A DNA stretch of 64,000 bases from Rhizobium leucaenae USDA 9039. Its GTDB lineage: Bacteria > Pseudomonadota > Alphaproteobacteria > Rhizobiales > Rhizobiaceae. The translations under genes and the position numbers were made by a program. The stretch covers positions 234,166 to 298,165 of the forward strand of contig NZ_AUFB01000006.1 of the NCBI RefSeq assembly GCF_000426285.1, written 5' to 3'. Numbering within the stretch: the stretch's first letter is position 1; the number at the start of each line of letters is the position of its first letter. Of the stretch, positions 52,239 through 60,299 are shown piece after piece. Below the pieces are notes generated by a model that saw only the letters and a program-made list of their open reading frames with translations, ran no database searches and was not told where the DNA came from.

Positions 52239-53549
52239 TCAGCCGAAGCTGGTAAGATAGGCCGCCGTCACCGAATGATCCGGGTCGAGACCATAGAGGA
52301 TTGCGTGCCGGTCAAGGCAAGTGCAGGGATGCGAGATGCCGCATTCGATCACGTCGCCCACGGAAACATCGTTACCATCCGCAAGCGCGACGAAGGCGTG
52401 CTGATCATTGAGGCGGAGAACTTCGGCGCTTTGGAGATCGCTGAGGCGCGCACCGTCACGGTAAAGCGCGAGCGGCCGCGGCAGTCCTTGATCCATAGCC
52501 ACATCGCGCATGCCCATGCCGCAGATCGCAAGCTTTGCTTCCGGCCGGGACAGAACTTCGGCCCAGACTCGTAGGGCAGGACGGAAACCTGCCGCCGCGG
52601 AAATTGACTCGCCGCCGATGCGGAGGCCGCCGCGTGCATCGAGACCGGCAAGGCCGCGCTCGTAGATACCATGATCATGGAAGAAGATCGCGCCGCTGCG
52701 CAGTACGAGACGGCAGGCGGGGTCGGCCGCAACGGCGGTTGAAAGCCGCGCAACGACCACGTCGAAAAAGATCGAACCGCCAGCCGTGACAAAGAGCGGC
52801 CGCTCGTTGCCGATGCGCGAACGCACCTTCGGCAGGAAGTCAGCCGTCATCGCCATCAGCGCGTCGATCCGATGCATGGTCTCTTCGGGATCGGCAGTCG
52901 TGGCGGCGCCCTCATAAGCGGCAATGCCGGTCAACCGGAAGGTCGGCGTCTCGGCGGCAACGATCGCATCGAGAATCGCAGCCGCGGTGTCGATGCTGCG
53001 AATACCGGCGCGGCCGGCGCCCAACTCCACCATCAGACCAAGCGGCGGCAGGTCTCCACATTCCTGCCATGCGGACCGAAGCGCGTCGACGTGCGCGATC
53101 GAATCCACGAAAATATGGAGTTCCGCATCAGGATAATCGGCTAGTAGCGCGGCAAACCGGCGCGCCGCGGCAGCCCCGCCGATCTCGTTGGCGAGTATCA
53201 GACGGCGCTGTCCAGCCTTGAGCAGGACAGCGGCCTGGCGGATATCGGCGACCGTCGTGCCCCAGGCGCCTGCTTGAAGAAGCGCATCCGACAGCGCCGT
53301 CGACATCGGTGTCTTGGCATGCGGCGCGATTTCGGCGCCGTGGCTCTTCACATAGGCCATCATCAATTCGACATTGTTGGAAAAGGCCTGCCGGTCGAGC
53401 GAGATCAGCGGCAGGGCCATCCGGCCGTCATAAGGTTTCCATGCCTGCTTGCCAATCACCGCGAGTGGAAGCGATGGATGGCCCGGTGGAAAGCCGCGCA
53501 CGCGGTCATCGATCAGCATGGCTTCCATTGTGATATGAAGGTCAGGCAT
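52239..53549 (-). CDS. Fold-III PLP enzyme, D-threonine aldolase / D-serine dehydratase (DSD1) family
   Basis: This is a 436-residue protein of the alanine-racemase-fold group. The PLP Lys is in EIAPHAKTPMS (about residue 79), followed by family motifs such as VELGAGRAGI and TAGGSIFFDV. The C-terminal HPCTCLDRH supplies the His/Cys pair that binds zinc in DSD1-type D-serine and D-threo-3-hydroxyaspartate dehydratases. The first bases overlap the amidohydrolase gene by eight. Neighbouring RidA favours a dehydratase. The substrate is probably a D-beta-hydroxy amino acid, perhaps released from an acylated or cyclic precursor by the neighbouring hydrolases. Confidence 0.85.
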   Translation of the reverse strand: MPDLHITMEAMLIDDRVRGFPPGHPSLPLAVIGKQAWKPYDGRMALPLISLDRQAFSNNVELMMAYVKSHGAEIAPHAKTPMSTALSDALLQAGAWGTTVADIRQAAVLLKAGQRRLILANEIGGAAAARRFAALLADYPDAELHIFVDSIAHVDALRSAWQECGDLPPLGLMVELGAGRAGIRSIDTAAAILDAIVAAETPTFRLTGIAAYEGAATTADPEETMHRIDALMAMTADFLPKVRSRIGNERPLFVTAGGSIFFDVVVARLSTAVAADPACRLVLRSGAIFFHDHGIYERGLAGLDARGGLRIGGESISAAAGFRPALRVWAEVLSRPEAKLAICGMGMRDVAMDQGLPRPLALYRDGARLSDLQSAEVLRLNDQHAFVALADGNDVSVGDVIECGISHPCTCLDRHAILYGLDPDHSVTAAYLTSFG

Positions 53550-54498
53550 GGCAGCCTCCCTTGAGCTCGGCTGGGTCGGCTATGCCGAGGCGATAGGTGT
53601 CGTTGGCGGTGGCAAAGAATAAGGCGCGTTGTTCGTCGAGAGACAATTGCGAGGCGACCGTGCGAAAGGCCTGATAGACCTCGTCGAAGGACGCGTACAA
53701 GCCTGCAACCGGAAAATCGCTTGCGAACATGGCGCGCGTGGGACCGAAACAATCGAGGCAATGTTCGATCACCGGCCGCAGGCTTTCGAGCGTCCGCTCG
53801 TTGTCGTAAGCGACGAGGTCCGAGATCTTCAGGCGCACATTCGGCTCGTTGCCGAGCACCCGCAGGCCTTGGCGCCAGAGCGTCATGCCGTCATGCGTCC
53901 GGTCGATGGGGCTTCCGCCATGGTTGAGCACGAAAAGCATCTCCGGAAAAGCGCGCACGAGCTCGAGCGCACCCTCCATCTGCCATGGATAAAGCATCAG
54001 GTCGAAGACCAGCCCGAGCCGTGCAGCATGGGCCAGCCCTGCCCGCCAGGCGGGATCGCTCATGAGATCTGCGCGCCGGGCAAAACGTTTCGCCGGGTCC
54101 GGATGCCAGCTCACGATATCACGGATGCCGACAACGTTTGGGTTTGCCGCTTCCAAGTCGAGCAGGCGCATGGCGTCCGGCGCATCGAGAGGAACCCGCG
54201 CGATATAGCGATGCGCTACGCCGGAGCTGCTGTCGAGGCTATCCAGCCAGCGGGTCTCTTGCAGCGGATGCGCATCGGACCAGCCGGCCTCCACATGGAC
54301 GGTTGCAACCACGTTTTGGCGCGTGGCGTCGGCACGATAATCTTCGATGCCGTAGTTGCGCAGGATCGGTGCGAGGCTTCCGAAAGCCGTCTCCCCGCTC
54401 CTCGCCCGCGCTTTCTGAAGCCAGGGATGACGCTCCAGCCTAAGATCCCAGAGGTGATGATGCGGGTCGATCACCGGCCCGTCATAGCATCCGGTCAT
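53542..54498 (-). CDS. Amidohydrolase-2 family protein (lactonase-like)
   Basis: This is a 318-residue TIM-barrel hydrolase of the amidohydrolase-2 family. The N-terminal metal motif VIDPHHHLWDL is typical for lactonases such as L-fuconolactonase and 2-pyrone-4,6-dicarboxylate hydrolase. Further residues are VLNHGGSPID and the FASDFPVAGL strand with a catalytic Asp. It probably opens a lactone or cyclic amide. Its ATG overlaps the stop of the permease gene (ATGA) and its end overlaps the PLP enzyme gene, so transport and catabolism are coupled. Confidence 0.87.
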   Translation of the reverse strand: MTGCYDGPVIDPHHHLWDLRLERHPWLQKARARSGETAFGSLAPILRNYGIEDYRADATRQNVVATVHVEAGWSDAHPLQETRWLDSLDSSSGVAHRYIARVPLDAPDAMRLLDLEAANPNVVGIRDIVSWHPDPAKRFARRADLMSDPAWRAGLAHAARLGLVFDLMLYPWQMEGALELVRAFPEMLFVLNHGGSPIDRTHDGMTLWRQGLRVLGNEPNVRLKISDLVAYDNERTLESLRPVIEHCLDCFGPTRAMFASDFPVAGLYASFDEVYQAFRTVASQLSLDEQRALFFATANDTYRLGIADPAELKGGCHA

Positions 54499-55436
54499 CG
54501 GCGCGCCTCGCGGCCGGATACGAGGAGGAGCGCAAGGATCAGCGTACCGAACATGATGGACCGCCAGCCGGGCGAGGCGTTGACGACGGTAATCAGCGCC
54601 GTCGTCGTCACGAGCAGGATCGCGCCCGGAATGGTGCCGGCATAGGTGCCGCGGCCGCCGAGAATAGACGTGCCGCCAAGCACGACCGCCGCAATCGATG
54701 TCAGCAGATAGGGATCGCCGATGCCGACATAGCCTTGCCGGTTCATGCCCAGCACGAGAATGCCTGCAAGACCAGCAAAAAAGCCCGACAGCGTATAGAC
54801 AAGCAGCGTGTTACGTTCGACGCGGACGCCGGAAAGCCGGGCAGCCAGCGCGTTCGCCCCAAGCGCGAGGAAACGCGCGCCGGTCGGCATGCGATGAATG
54901 AGCAGCAGGACGAAAACCGAGACGACAAGCCAAAGCACGATGCCCGCCGGAATGCCGAGCGGCCGCGCCTGGCCGAGCAGAATGACCGCTGGGTTGCTGA
55001 CGGTGACCGCGCTGCCGCCGGCGATGATGACGAGCAAACCTTGCAGGAAGGTCGCCATGGCAAGCGTCATGATGATCGGCGGTACGCGAAGATAGGCTGA
55101 GCCTGCACCGTTCAGGAGGCCGATGCCGGCGGCGATGACAAGTGCCGTCGCGATGCCGACGAGGCCGGTCGGATCCGAGGCGGGCGAGATGAGCGGCAGC
55201 AGGATCGCCGTGACGGTGATGACTGCGCCGACGGAAAGATCGATGCCACCCATCAGGATGACGAGCGTCTGGCCGGCGGCCGCGATGCCGATCACGGCGG
55301 CGAGTTCAAGCAGGTAGCGCAGGTGGCCGTAGGCGCCGAAACCGCGCAGCATGAAGCTCGCGATGATCCAGACGAGCGAGACCAGAACGAAGGTCAGGAG
55401 CGGCGGGTTGCGAAATGCTGTCCTGATGACGTTCAT
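54495..55436 (-). CDS. Sugar-type ABC transporter permease, RbsC family
   Basis: This is a 313-residue permease with about nine to ten hydrophobic segments and the RbsC-type motif MGGIDLSVGAVIT, plus IAAVVLGGTSILGG. It is the second permease gene of the operon; the other, at 55433, is distinct. The ATG at 55436 overlaps that gene's stop by four bases (ATGA). It would form a heterodimeric channel. RbsC-type importers mainly move sugars, but also autoinducer-2 and other compounds, so the substrate cannot be fixed by this family alone. Confidence 0.92.
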   Translation of the reverse strand: MNVIRTAFRNPPLLTFVLVSLVWIIASFMLRGFGAYGHLRYLLELAAVIGIAAAGQTLVILMGGIDLSVGAVITVTAILLPLISPASDPTGLVGIATALVIAAGIGLLNGAGSAYLRVPPIIMTLAMATFLQGLLVIIAGGSAVTVSNPAVILLGQARPLGIPAGIVLWLVVSVFVLLLIHRMPTGARFLALGANALAARLSGVRVERNTLLVYTLSGFFAGLAGILVLGMNRQGYVGIGDPYLLTSIAAVVLGGTSILGGRGTYAGTIPGAILLVTTTALITVVNASPGWRSIMFGTLILALLLVSGREARR

Positions 55437-56398
55437 TGCCTTGCTTTCCATTGTGCGAGAAGTTCCGGAACCGCGACCGCGCCGACGATGATTAGCCCCT
55501 GCGCGACATATTGCGCGACCGGCGGAAAGCCCAGGAAGAACATGACGTTGATCATGACCGAGAGCAGCAGGCTGCCGCAGATGGCGCCGCGCATAGTGCC
55601 CTTGCCGCCAAGGAAGCCGACCCCGCCGAGCACGGAGGCGGCGATCGAGTTCAGCGTAAAGGGCGCGCCGATGACCGGATCGCCGGATCCGGTCTGCGCA
55701 GCGACAAAGAGACCGGTGAGCGCTGCAAGCAGGCCGGACAGTGCGAAGGCGACGACTTTCACCCGCTCGACCGGGACGCCGGAGCGAAATGCGCCGATCG
55801 GATTATCGCCGGCTGAGTAGATGCCAAGGCCGAGCGGCGTTGCGAGAAAGGCTTTCCAAAGCAGGAGCGTCACCACGAGCAACAGGAAAGCGACGGGCGT
55901 ATCGCCGGCCAGCATCGTCGACAGCCAGTCGGGAATGAACCCACCCGGCCGCGGCAGCAGGATGAGCGCGACTCCGGTTATGATGAAGGAGCCGGCGAGC
56001 GTCACGATGATCGCAGGCAGCCTCAGATGCGTCACGATGGCGCCGGTTACGGCGCCGATCGCAAGGCCGGCGAGTGCGACCGCAAGAATGCCGCCGGGTA
56101 CGCCGAGCGCCCCTTCCATTGTCGTCGCGGCGATCACAGCCCCAAGGCTCACGAGCGGCCCGATCGCCAGCGTGATGCCTCCGTTCAGCATGAGCACTGC
56201 CTGCGCCATGGTGACGAGCGCCAGGGGGAACCAGTTCTGCGTGAACTTCGAAAAGCCGCTGATGGAAAGGATGCCCGGAAAGAGCACGACGTAGAGAATA
56301 AGAAAAACGGAGACGACCAGATAGAGACCACTGAGGCCGCGGTTGCGGCGGAGCTGGATCAAGCCATAGAGCCTGCCGGATGACAAAACTGCGCTCAT
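55433..56398 (-). CDS. Sugar-type ABC transporter permease, RbsC family
   Basis: This is a 321-residue permease from ATG 56398, which overlaps the ATPase stop by four bases. Its motif is LNGGITLAIGPLVSLG, where most RbsC relatives have GGIDLSVG, so Asp is replaced by Thr. Other conserved parts are RLPAIIVTLAGSFI, GDNPIGAFRSG and IAASVLGGVGFLGGKG. This substitution marks a subfamily that pairs with a regular permease. It is likely one half of the channel with the permease encoded next. Confidence 0.9.
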   Translation of the reverse strand: MSAVLSSGRLYGLIQLRRNRGLSGLYLVVSVFLILYVVLFPGILSISGFSKFTQNWFPLALVTMAQAVLMLNGGITLAIGPLVSLGAVIAATTMEGALGVPGGILAVALAGLAIGAVTGAIVTHLRLPAIIVTLAGSFIITGVALILLPRPGGFIPDWLSTMLAGDTPVAFLLLVVTLLLWKAFLATPLGLGIYSAGDNPIGAFRSGVPVERVKVVAFALSGLLAALTGLFVAAQTGSGDPVIGAPFTLNSIAASVLGGVGFLGGKGTMRGAICGSLLLSVMINVMFFLGFPPVAQYVAQGLIIVGAVAVPELLAQWKARQ

Positions 56399-57903
56399 GC
56401 TGCCACTCCCTGTGTCGTAACGCCCATGGCCGCGCCGACGATCGCCCCTTCGCTGATCGCAGTGCCCGATAGCGTTGCCGCAATGTGCCCCTCGCGCAGA
56501 ACCACGACGCGGTCGCAAAGATGCACCAGTTCCGGCGTGTCGGAACTCGCCAGGACGACAAGCCGCCCCTCGGCGGCGAAGGCGCGGAGCATGAGGTAGA
56601 TTTCGCGCTTGGTTTCAATGTCGACGCCGCGCGTCGGATCGTTAAGGAGCAGGACGGACGGATCGAGCGGCAGCCATTTGGCAAGCGCCACCTTCTGCTG
56701 GTTGCCGCCGGAAAGCGCCTGGACCGGGCGGGCCGTGTCGCCTTTGATCGTCAGGCGGCGCGCAAGATCGGCCACCAGACCGCCTTCCGCCTGCAGGTCG
56801 CGCAGCCCCTTGCTGGCGAGCCGTCCGAGCGAGGGCAGGATGAGATTGGATGCAATGGAATGAGGCAACACCAGCCCCTCATGCTTGCGATCGGCCGGGA
56901 CGTAGACGATACCAGCGGCGTTTGCCTCGCCGACATGGGCGGGCAGACCCGGTTTTCCGGAAATCTCCGCCCGGACAGCCGAGGCCGGAATCGCGCCATA
57001 GAGGCCGAGCAACAGGTCTTCCTGCCCCTGCCCCACGAGCCCGCCGATGCCGACGATCTCGCCGGCGCGGGCGGAGAAGCCGATGTGGCGCACCATGCCG
57101 GCCGAAAAGTCCTCGACGCTTATGCGCGTCGCACCGGGCTTTGCCGCCGGCCGCAGCGGGAAGAGGTCGCCGGTCTCGCGGCCGACCATAAGACGCACCA
57201 GCCCTTCGCCATCGATGCCGGATAGCGACTGGTCTGCCGTGACGCCGCCATCCTTCAGCACCGTGACATGCGAGCAAAGCGCCTGCACCTCATTGAGGCG
57301 GTGAGAAATATAGAGAAGTGCGATGCCGCGCTTCTTCAGCGTCTCGATGAGGCGGGCAAGGATGCCGGCCTCATGGGCGGAAAGCGAGGAGGTCGGCTCA
57401 TCCAGAATGAGCACGCGCGGCTTGCGGAACAACGCCTTGGCAATCTCCACCATCTGACGGCGGCCGAGCGCGAGATCGGCGACCGGCATGTCGATCGGTT
57501 CGGTAAGCCCCACCATGTCGCAGACTTCCCGCACACCACGATGAAGCGCTTGATAATCGATGATACCGAACCGGCGCGGAAACGCGCCGAGCCCGATATT
57601 CTCGGCAATCGAGAGATTCGCCGTGAGGCTCAGCTCCTGCTGAACCACGGCGATGCCAGCCGCACGCGCAGCCGCCGGACTGAAACGTCCGACGGGCTTG
57701 CCGTCAACGACGATGGAACCGCTGTCGGGCTGGAGAGCACCGGACAATAGGTTGATCAGCGTGGACTTGCCTGCGCCGTTTTCTCCGAGCAGGGCGTGAA
57801 CCCTGCCCGAAAGAAGGGCGATGTCGACGCCCTTCAAAACGGGATTGCCGAAAAATCCCTTGAACACCTGCCGAGCTTCCAACAGGGGTTTTTCTTCCTT
57901 CAT
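56395..57903 (-). CDS. Sugar-type ABC transporter ATPase with two nucleotide-binding domains
   Basis: This is a 502-residue RbsA-like ATPase from ATG 57903, preceded by GAGGGAAGCCGTC. The first domain has Walker A GENGAGKST and Walker B VLILDEPTSSLS. The second has the degenerate P-loop GLVGQGQED, signature LSGGNQQKVALAKWL, and VLLLNDPTRGVD, where the usual Asp-Glu of Walker B is replaced by Asn-Asp. The second site is thus probably weak or inactive in hydrolysis. It overlaps the first permease gene by four bases and lies 21 bp after the binding-protein gene. Confidence 0.92.
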   Translation of the reverse strand: MKEEKPLLEARQVFKGFFGNPVLKGVDIALLSGRVHALLGENGAGKSTLINLLSGALQPDSGSIVVDGKPVGRFSPAAARAAGIAVVQQELSLTANLSIAENIGLGAFPRRFGIIDYQALHRGVREVCDMVGLTEPIDMPVADLALGRRQMVEIAKALFRKPRVLILDEPTSSLSAHEAGILARLIETLKKRGIALLYISHRLNEVQALCSHVTVLKDGGVTADQSLSGIDGEGLVRLMVGRETGDLFPLRPAAKPGATRISVEDFSAGMVRHIGFSARAGEIVGIGGLVGQGQEDLLLGLYGAIPASAVRAEISGKPGLPAHVGEANAAGIVYVPADRKHEGLVLPHSIASNLILPSLGRLASKGLRDLQAEGGLVADLARRLTIKGDTARPVQALSGGNQQKVALAKWLPLDPSVLLLNDPTRGVDIETKREIYLMLRAFAAEGRLVVLASSDTPELVHLCDRVVVLREGHIAATLSGTAISEGAIVGAAMGVTTQGVAA

Positions 57904-57924
57904 GACGGCTTCCCTCAAGACGAA

Positions 57925-58995
57925 TTACTGAGCAAGCAGCTTGTCGAAGAGCGCCTTGTCGTAGTCCGAGTAGATGTATCCGTCGGCCGGAAACTTGTCG
58001 GCCCTTGCGAGATAGCTGCCGATCGAGCTGTCGTCGATCACAGGCAGCGGCACCTTGACGAAGGCCGGTACGTTCTTGCCCTGCAGCGCCTGCACGGCCG
58101 CATAGACAGAGAGCGCGCCGAGCCAGTTCGGCTGCATGGTCGCCCAACCCTTTAGGCCCTTCTCTTTCCAGAGTTCCAGGAACTGCCGGGCATTTTCGCC
58201 TGTCGTCGGCACCTGTTCACGGCCCTGGCGCTCGAAGGCCAGAACGGAGCCGGCCGATAATGCGCCGCCGAGCGACAGAACGCCATCGATTTCCGGATTG
58301 GCGAACAGCAGGCTTGTCATGGCTTCCTGAGCCGGCGCGACGTTATATTCCGTGTTGGTTTCCGTGATGACCTGGATGCCCTTGTTCGCATCGAGCACCG
58401 GCTGCGCGCCCTTGCGGCGGTCATCGCTGACGGAAACGCCGGCAGGACCGTTCATGATGATGATCTTCCCCTTGCCGTGAAGTTGATCGACCATCCACTG
58501 CGCCGCCCTCGCACCCCACTCGCTGGAGTCCGTGTTGATCTTCGCCGTCAGATTGTTGGTGTCCACGAGGCTGTCGAAGTTGACGACGGCAATGCCCTTC
58601 GAGCATGCGTCGGAGATGACGCGGTCGAGCGCCGTGGACGAGCCGGCTTCGACGATGATGGCATCGAGGTTCGCGTCGATCATCGATTGGATCTGCTGGA
58701 TCTGCGTCTGGGCGTTGCCCTGCGCATCGGTGATCTTCAGATCCTTGACGAGGCCGTCCTTCTTCAGAACCGCCACTTCGTCGGTAATCGTGCCCTCGGT
58801 CTGCTTCATCCAGGTCGGGACGGAATAGATGTTCGCCCAGCCAATCGTATAGGGCGCCTTCCGATCGCCCTTGATGCAATTGGCTGCCGCCGACGCCGTG
58901 CCGGCGGAAAAGGCAAGGAGGACCGCAGCGGCGGCAGCGCCCGCGAGAAGGCGGTTGCGCAGTGAGGCTGAGGTGCAGTTCTCGAAATTCTTCAT
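57925..58995 (-). CDS. Periplasmic sugar-type binding protein
   Basis: This is a 356-residue periplasmic binding protein of the RbsB/Peripla_BP_4 class, starting at ATG 58995 behind AGGGGAACGAC. The signal peptide is MKNFENCTSASLRNRLLAGA and a hydrophobic run, with cleavage near TASAAAN. Binding-lobe parts include IIVEAGSSTALDRVI, IAVVNFDSLVDT, GKGKIIIMNGPAGV and GVLSLGGALSAG. It is the first gene of the minus-strand operon that continues through importer, hydrolases and PLP enzyme. The ligand is not known. Confidence 0.92.
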   Translation of the reverse strand: MKNFENCTSASLRNRLLAGAAAAAVLLAFSAGTASAAANCIKGDRKAPYTIGWANIYSVPTWMKQTEGTITDEVAVLKKDGLVKDLKITDAQGNAQTQIQQIQSMIDANLDAIIVEAGSSTALDRVISDACSKGIAVVNFDSLVDTNNLTAKINTDSSEWGARAAQWMVDQLHGKGKIIIMNGPAGVSVSDDRRKGAQPVLDANKGIQVITETNTEYNVAPAQEAMTSLLFANPEIDGVLSLGGALSAGSVLAFERQGREQVPTTGENARQFLELWKEKGLKGWATMQPNWLGALSVYAAVQALQGKNVPAFVKVPLPVIDDSSIGSYLARADKFPADGYIYSDYDKALFDKLLAQ

Positions 58996-59044
58996 GTCGT
59001 TCCCCTTTTGTGTGCGGCAGCGTTTGCGGCTTGCCATTTGTCTA

Positions 59045-59082
59045 TGTCCAATATATCGTACATATGATCTTTATACCGGACA
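59045..59082. promoter_or_regulatory. Inverted TGTCC-box, candidate IclR operator
   Basis: TGTCCAATATA (59045-59055) and TATACCGGACA (59072-59082) form an imperfect inverted repeat with a 16-bp spacer, between the divergent binding-protein and IclR genes. It lies 50 bp before the binding-protein start, where a repressor could block it. A similar TGTCCATAATA lies at 49571-49581 (minus strand). Confidence 0.5.
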
Positions 59083-59218
59083 CCGGCGATCTTATGCCGA
59101 TTTTTTTCCCTCGCAAGAGGGGTACAAAAATTTCGTTTGCGACGAGCGGCTGGATCAATTGACACGGACAGCAGACGGCTTGAAAAGCTTGGCCGGGTAG
59201 AAACAGGAATCGACGACA

Positions 59219-60004
59219 ATGGATGCAGTTCAGGACGAAGCAGCCGGCAAGCGCGCCCGAGGGCTCGACCGCGCCTTCGAGATCCTCGATTTCCTGCGTC
59301 ACAAACGGCAAGCCTTGAAGCCGAATGAAATTGCCGCGCAGATCGGCGCGCCGCGCTCTTCGGTTTACGAGCTGGTCAACCTGCTGCTGCGCAACGGCAT
59401 TCTGGAATTTACGGGTGGTGAGGGACGTGTCTATCTCGGCCGCAAGCTCTATTTCCTGGGCGCGGCCTATGAGAACCATTTCGATTTCACCCGCGAATGT
59501 GAGGCGACGCTGGAGCATCTCGCCGACGAGACGCGGGAGACCGCGCAGTTCTGCATGTTGGATGGAAACAAATATACGGTCGTTCGCATGCGGGAAGGCG
59601 CTCGGCCATTCCGCATCTCGACGGATATCGGCCAATCGGTTCCGATCCCGTGGACGGCATCCGGCCGCCTGCTCGTCGCGCATCTGTCGGATCAAGAAAT
59701 CCTGAACTTCATTCCGCCTGAGGATTTCCGCCTGCCGAGCAGCGAATGGCTCGAGCCGCAAACCTTTATCGCCGAAGTGCGCCACGCCGAACGCGAAGGT
59801 TTTTTCACCTTCAACAGTATCGTCGACAGCTTCACACATTGTTTTGCCGTGCCGGTACGCGACGATGAAGGTCATATAGCCGGCACGCTCTGCCTCGTCA
59901 CGCCGCGTGACGATGGCCTTGCAAACCGAGATCGTTACCTCGCCTGCTTGAAGAAGGCCGCCGCCGACCTGAACCAGACCCCCACGCGGCAGAAACGAGC
60001 CTGA
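59219..60004 (+). CDS. IclR-family regulator
   Basis: This is a 261-residue IclR-family regulator. The winged helix has RGLDRAFEILDFLRH then PNEIAAQIGAPRSSVYELVN, and the effector-binding domain has GRKLYFLGAAYE, GQSVPIPWTASGR and FNSIVDSFTHCFAVPV. It is divergent from the importer/PLP-enzyme operon and probably represses it until substrate is present. The ATG follows AGGAATCGACGACA. The inducer may be the transported compound or its hydrolysis product. Confidence 0.93.
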   Translation: MDAVQDEAAGKRARGLDRAFEILDFLRHKRQALKPNEIAAQIGAPRSSVYELVNLLLRNGILEFTGGEGRVYLGRKLYFLGAAYENHFDFTRECEATLEHLADETRETAQFCMLDGNKYTVVRMREGARPFRISTDIGQSVPIPWTASGRLLVAHLSDQEILNFIPPEDFRLPSSEWLEPQTFIAEVRHAEREGFFTFNSIVDSFTHCFAVPVRDDEGHIAGTLCLVTPRDDGLANRDRYLACLKKAAADLNQTPTRQKRA

Positions 60005-60299
60005 TACCCGAGCAGAACTAGCCGCAGGCCCTCGATAGCCGGCCACGTTTTTGCAAGTCTGGAAGACGCTGCGATGGCGACCTGAAAATTGGCTTATGCG
60101 TCGTTCGGATCGGCGAAGCGGCAGGAATCTCACGGGAAGCCTTCGAAGCGGCCACCCGTAGTTCAATGCTTCATCAAAATTCTAACAAAAGACGCTGAAC
60201 ATATCCGCTTTACGAATATTTCTAAAAAATTAATTCATTATTAAATACAATTTAAGCAAATAGCTCTAGTTGAAATTCATTTTTACTAGGGCAACTTTT

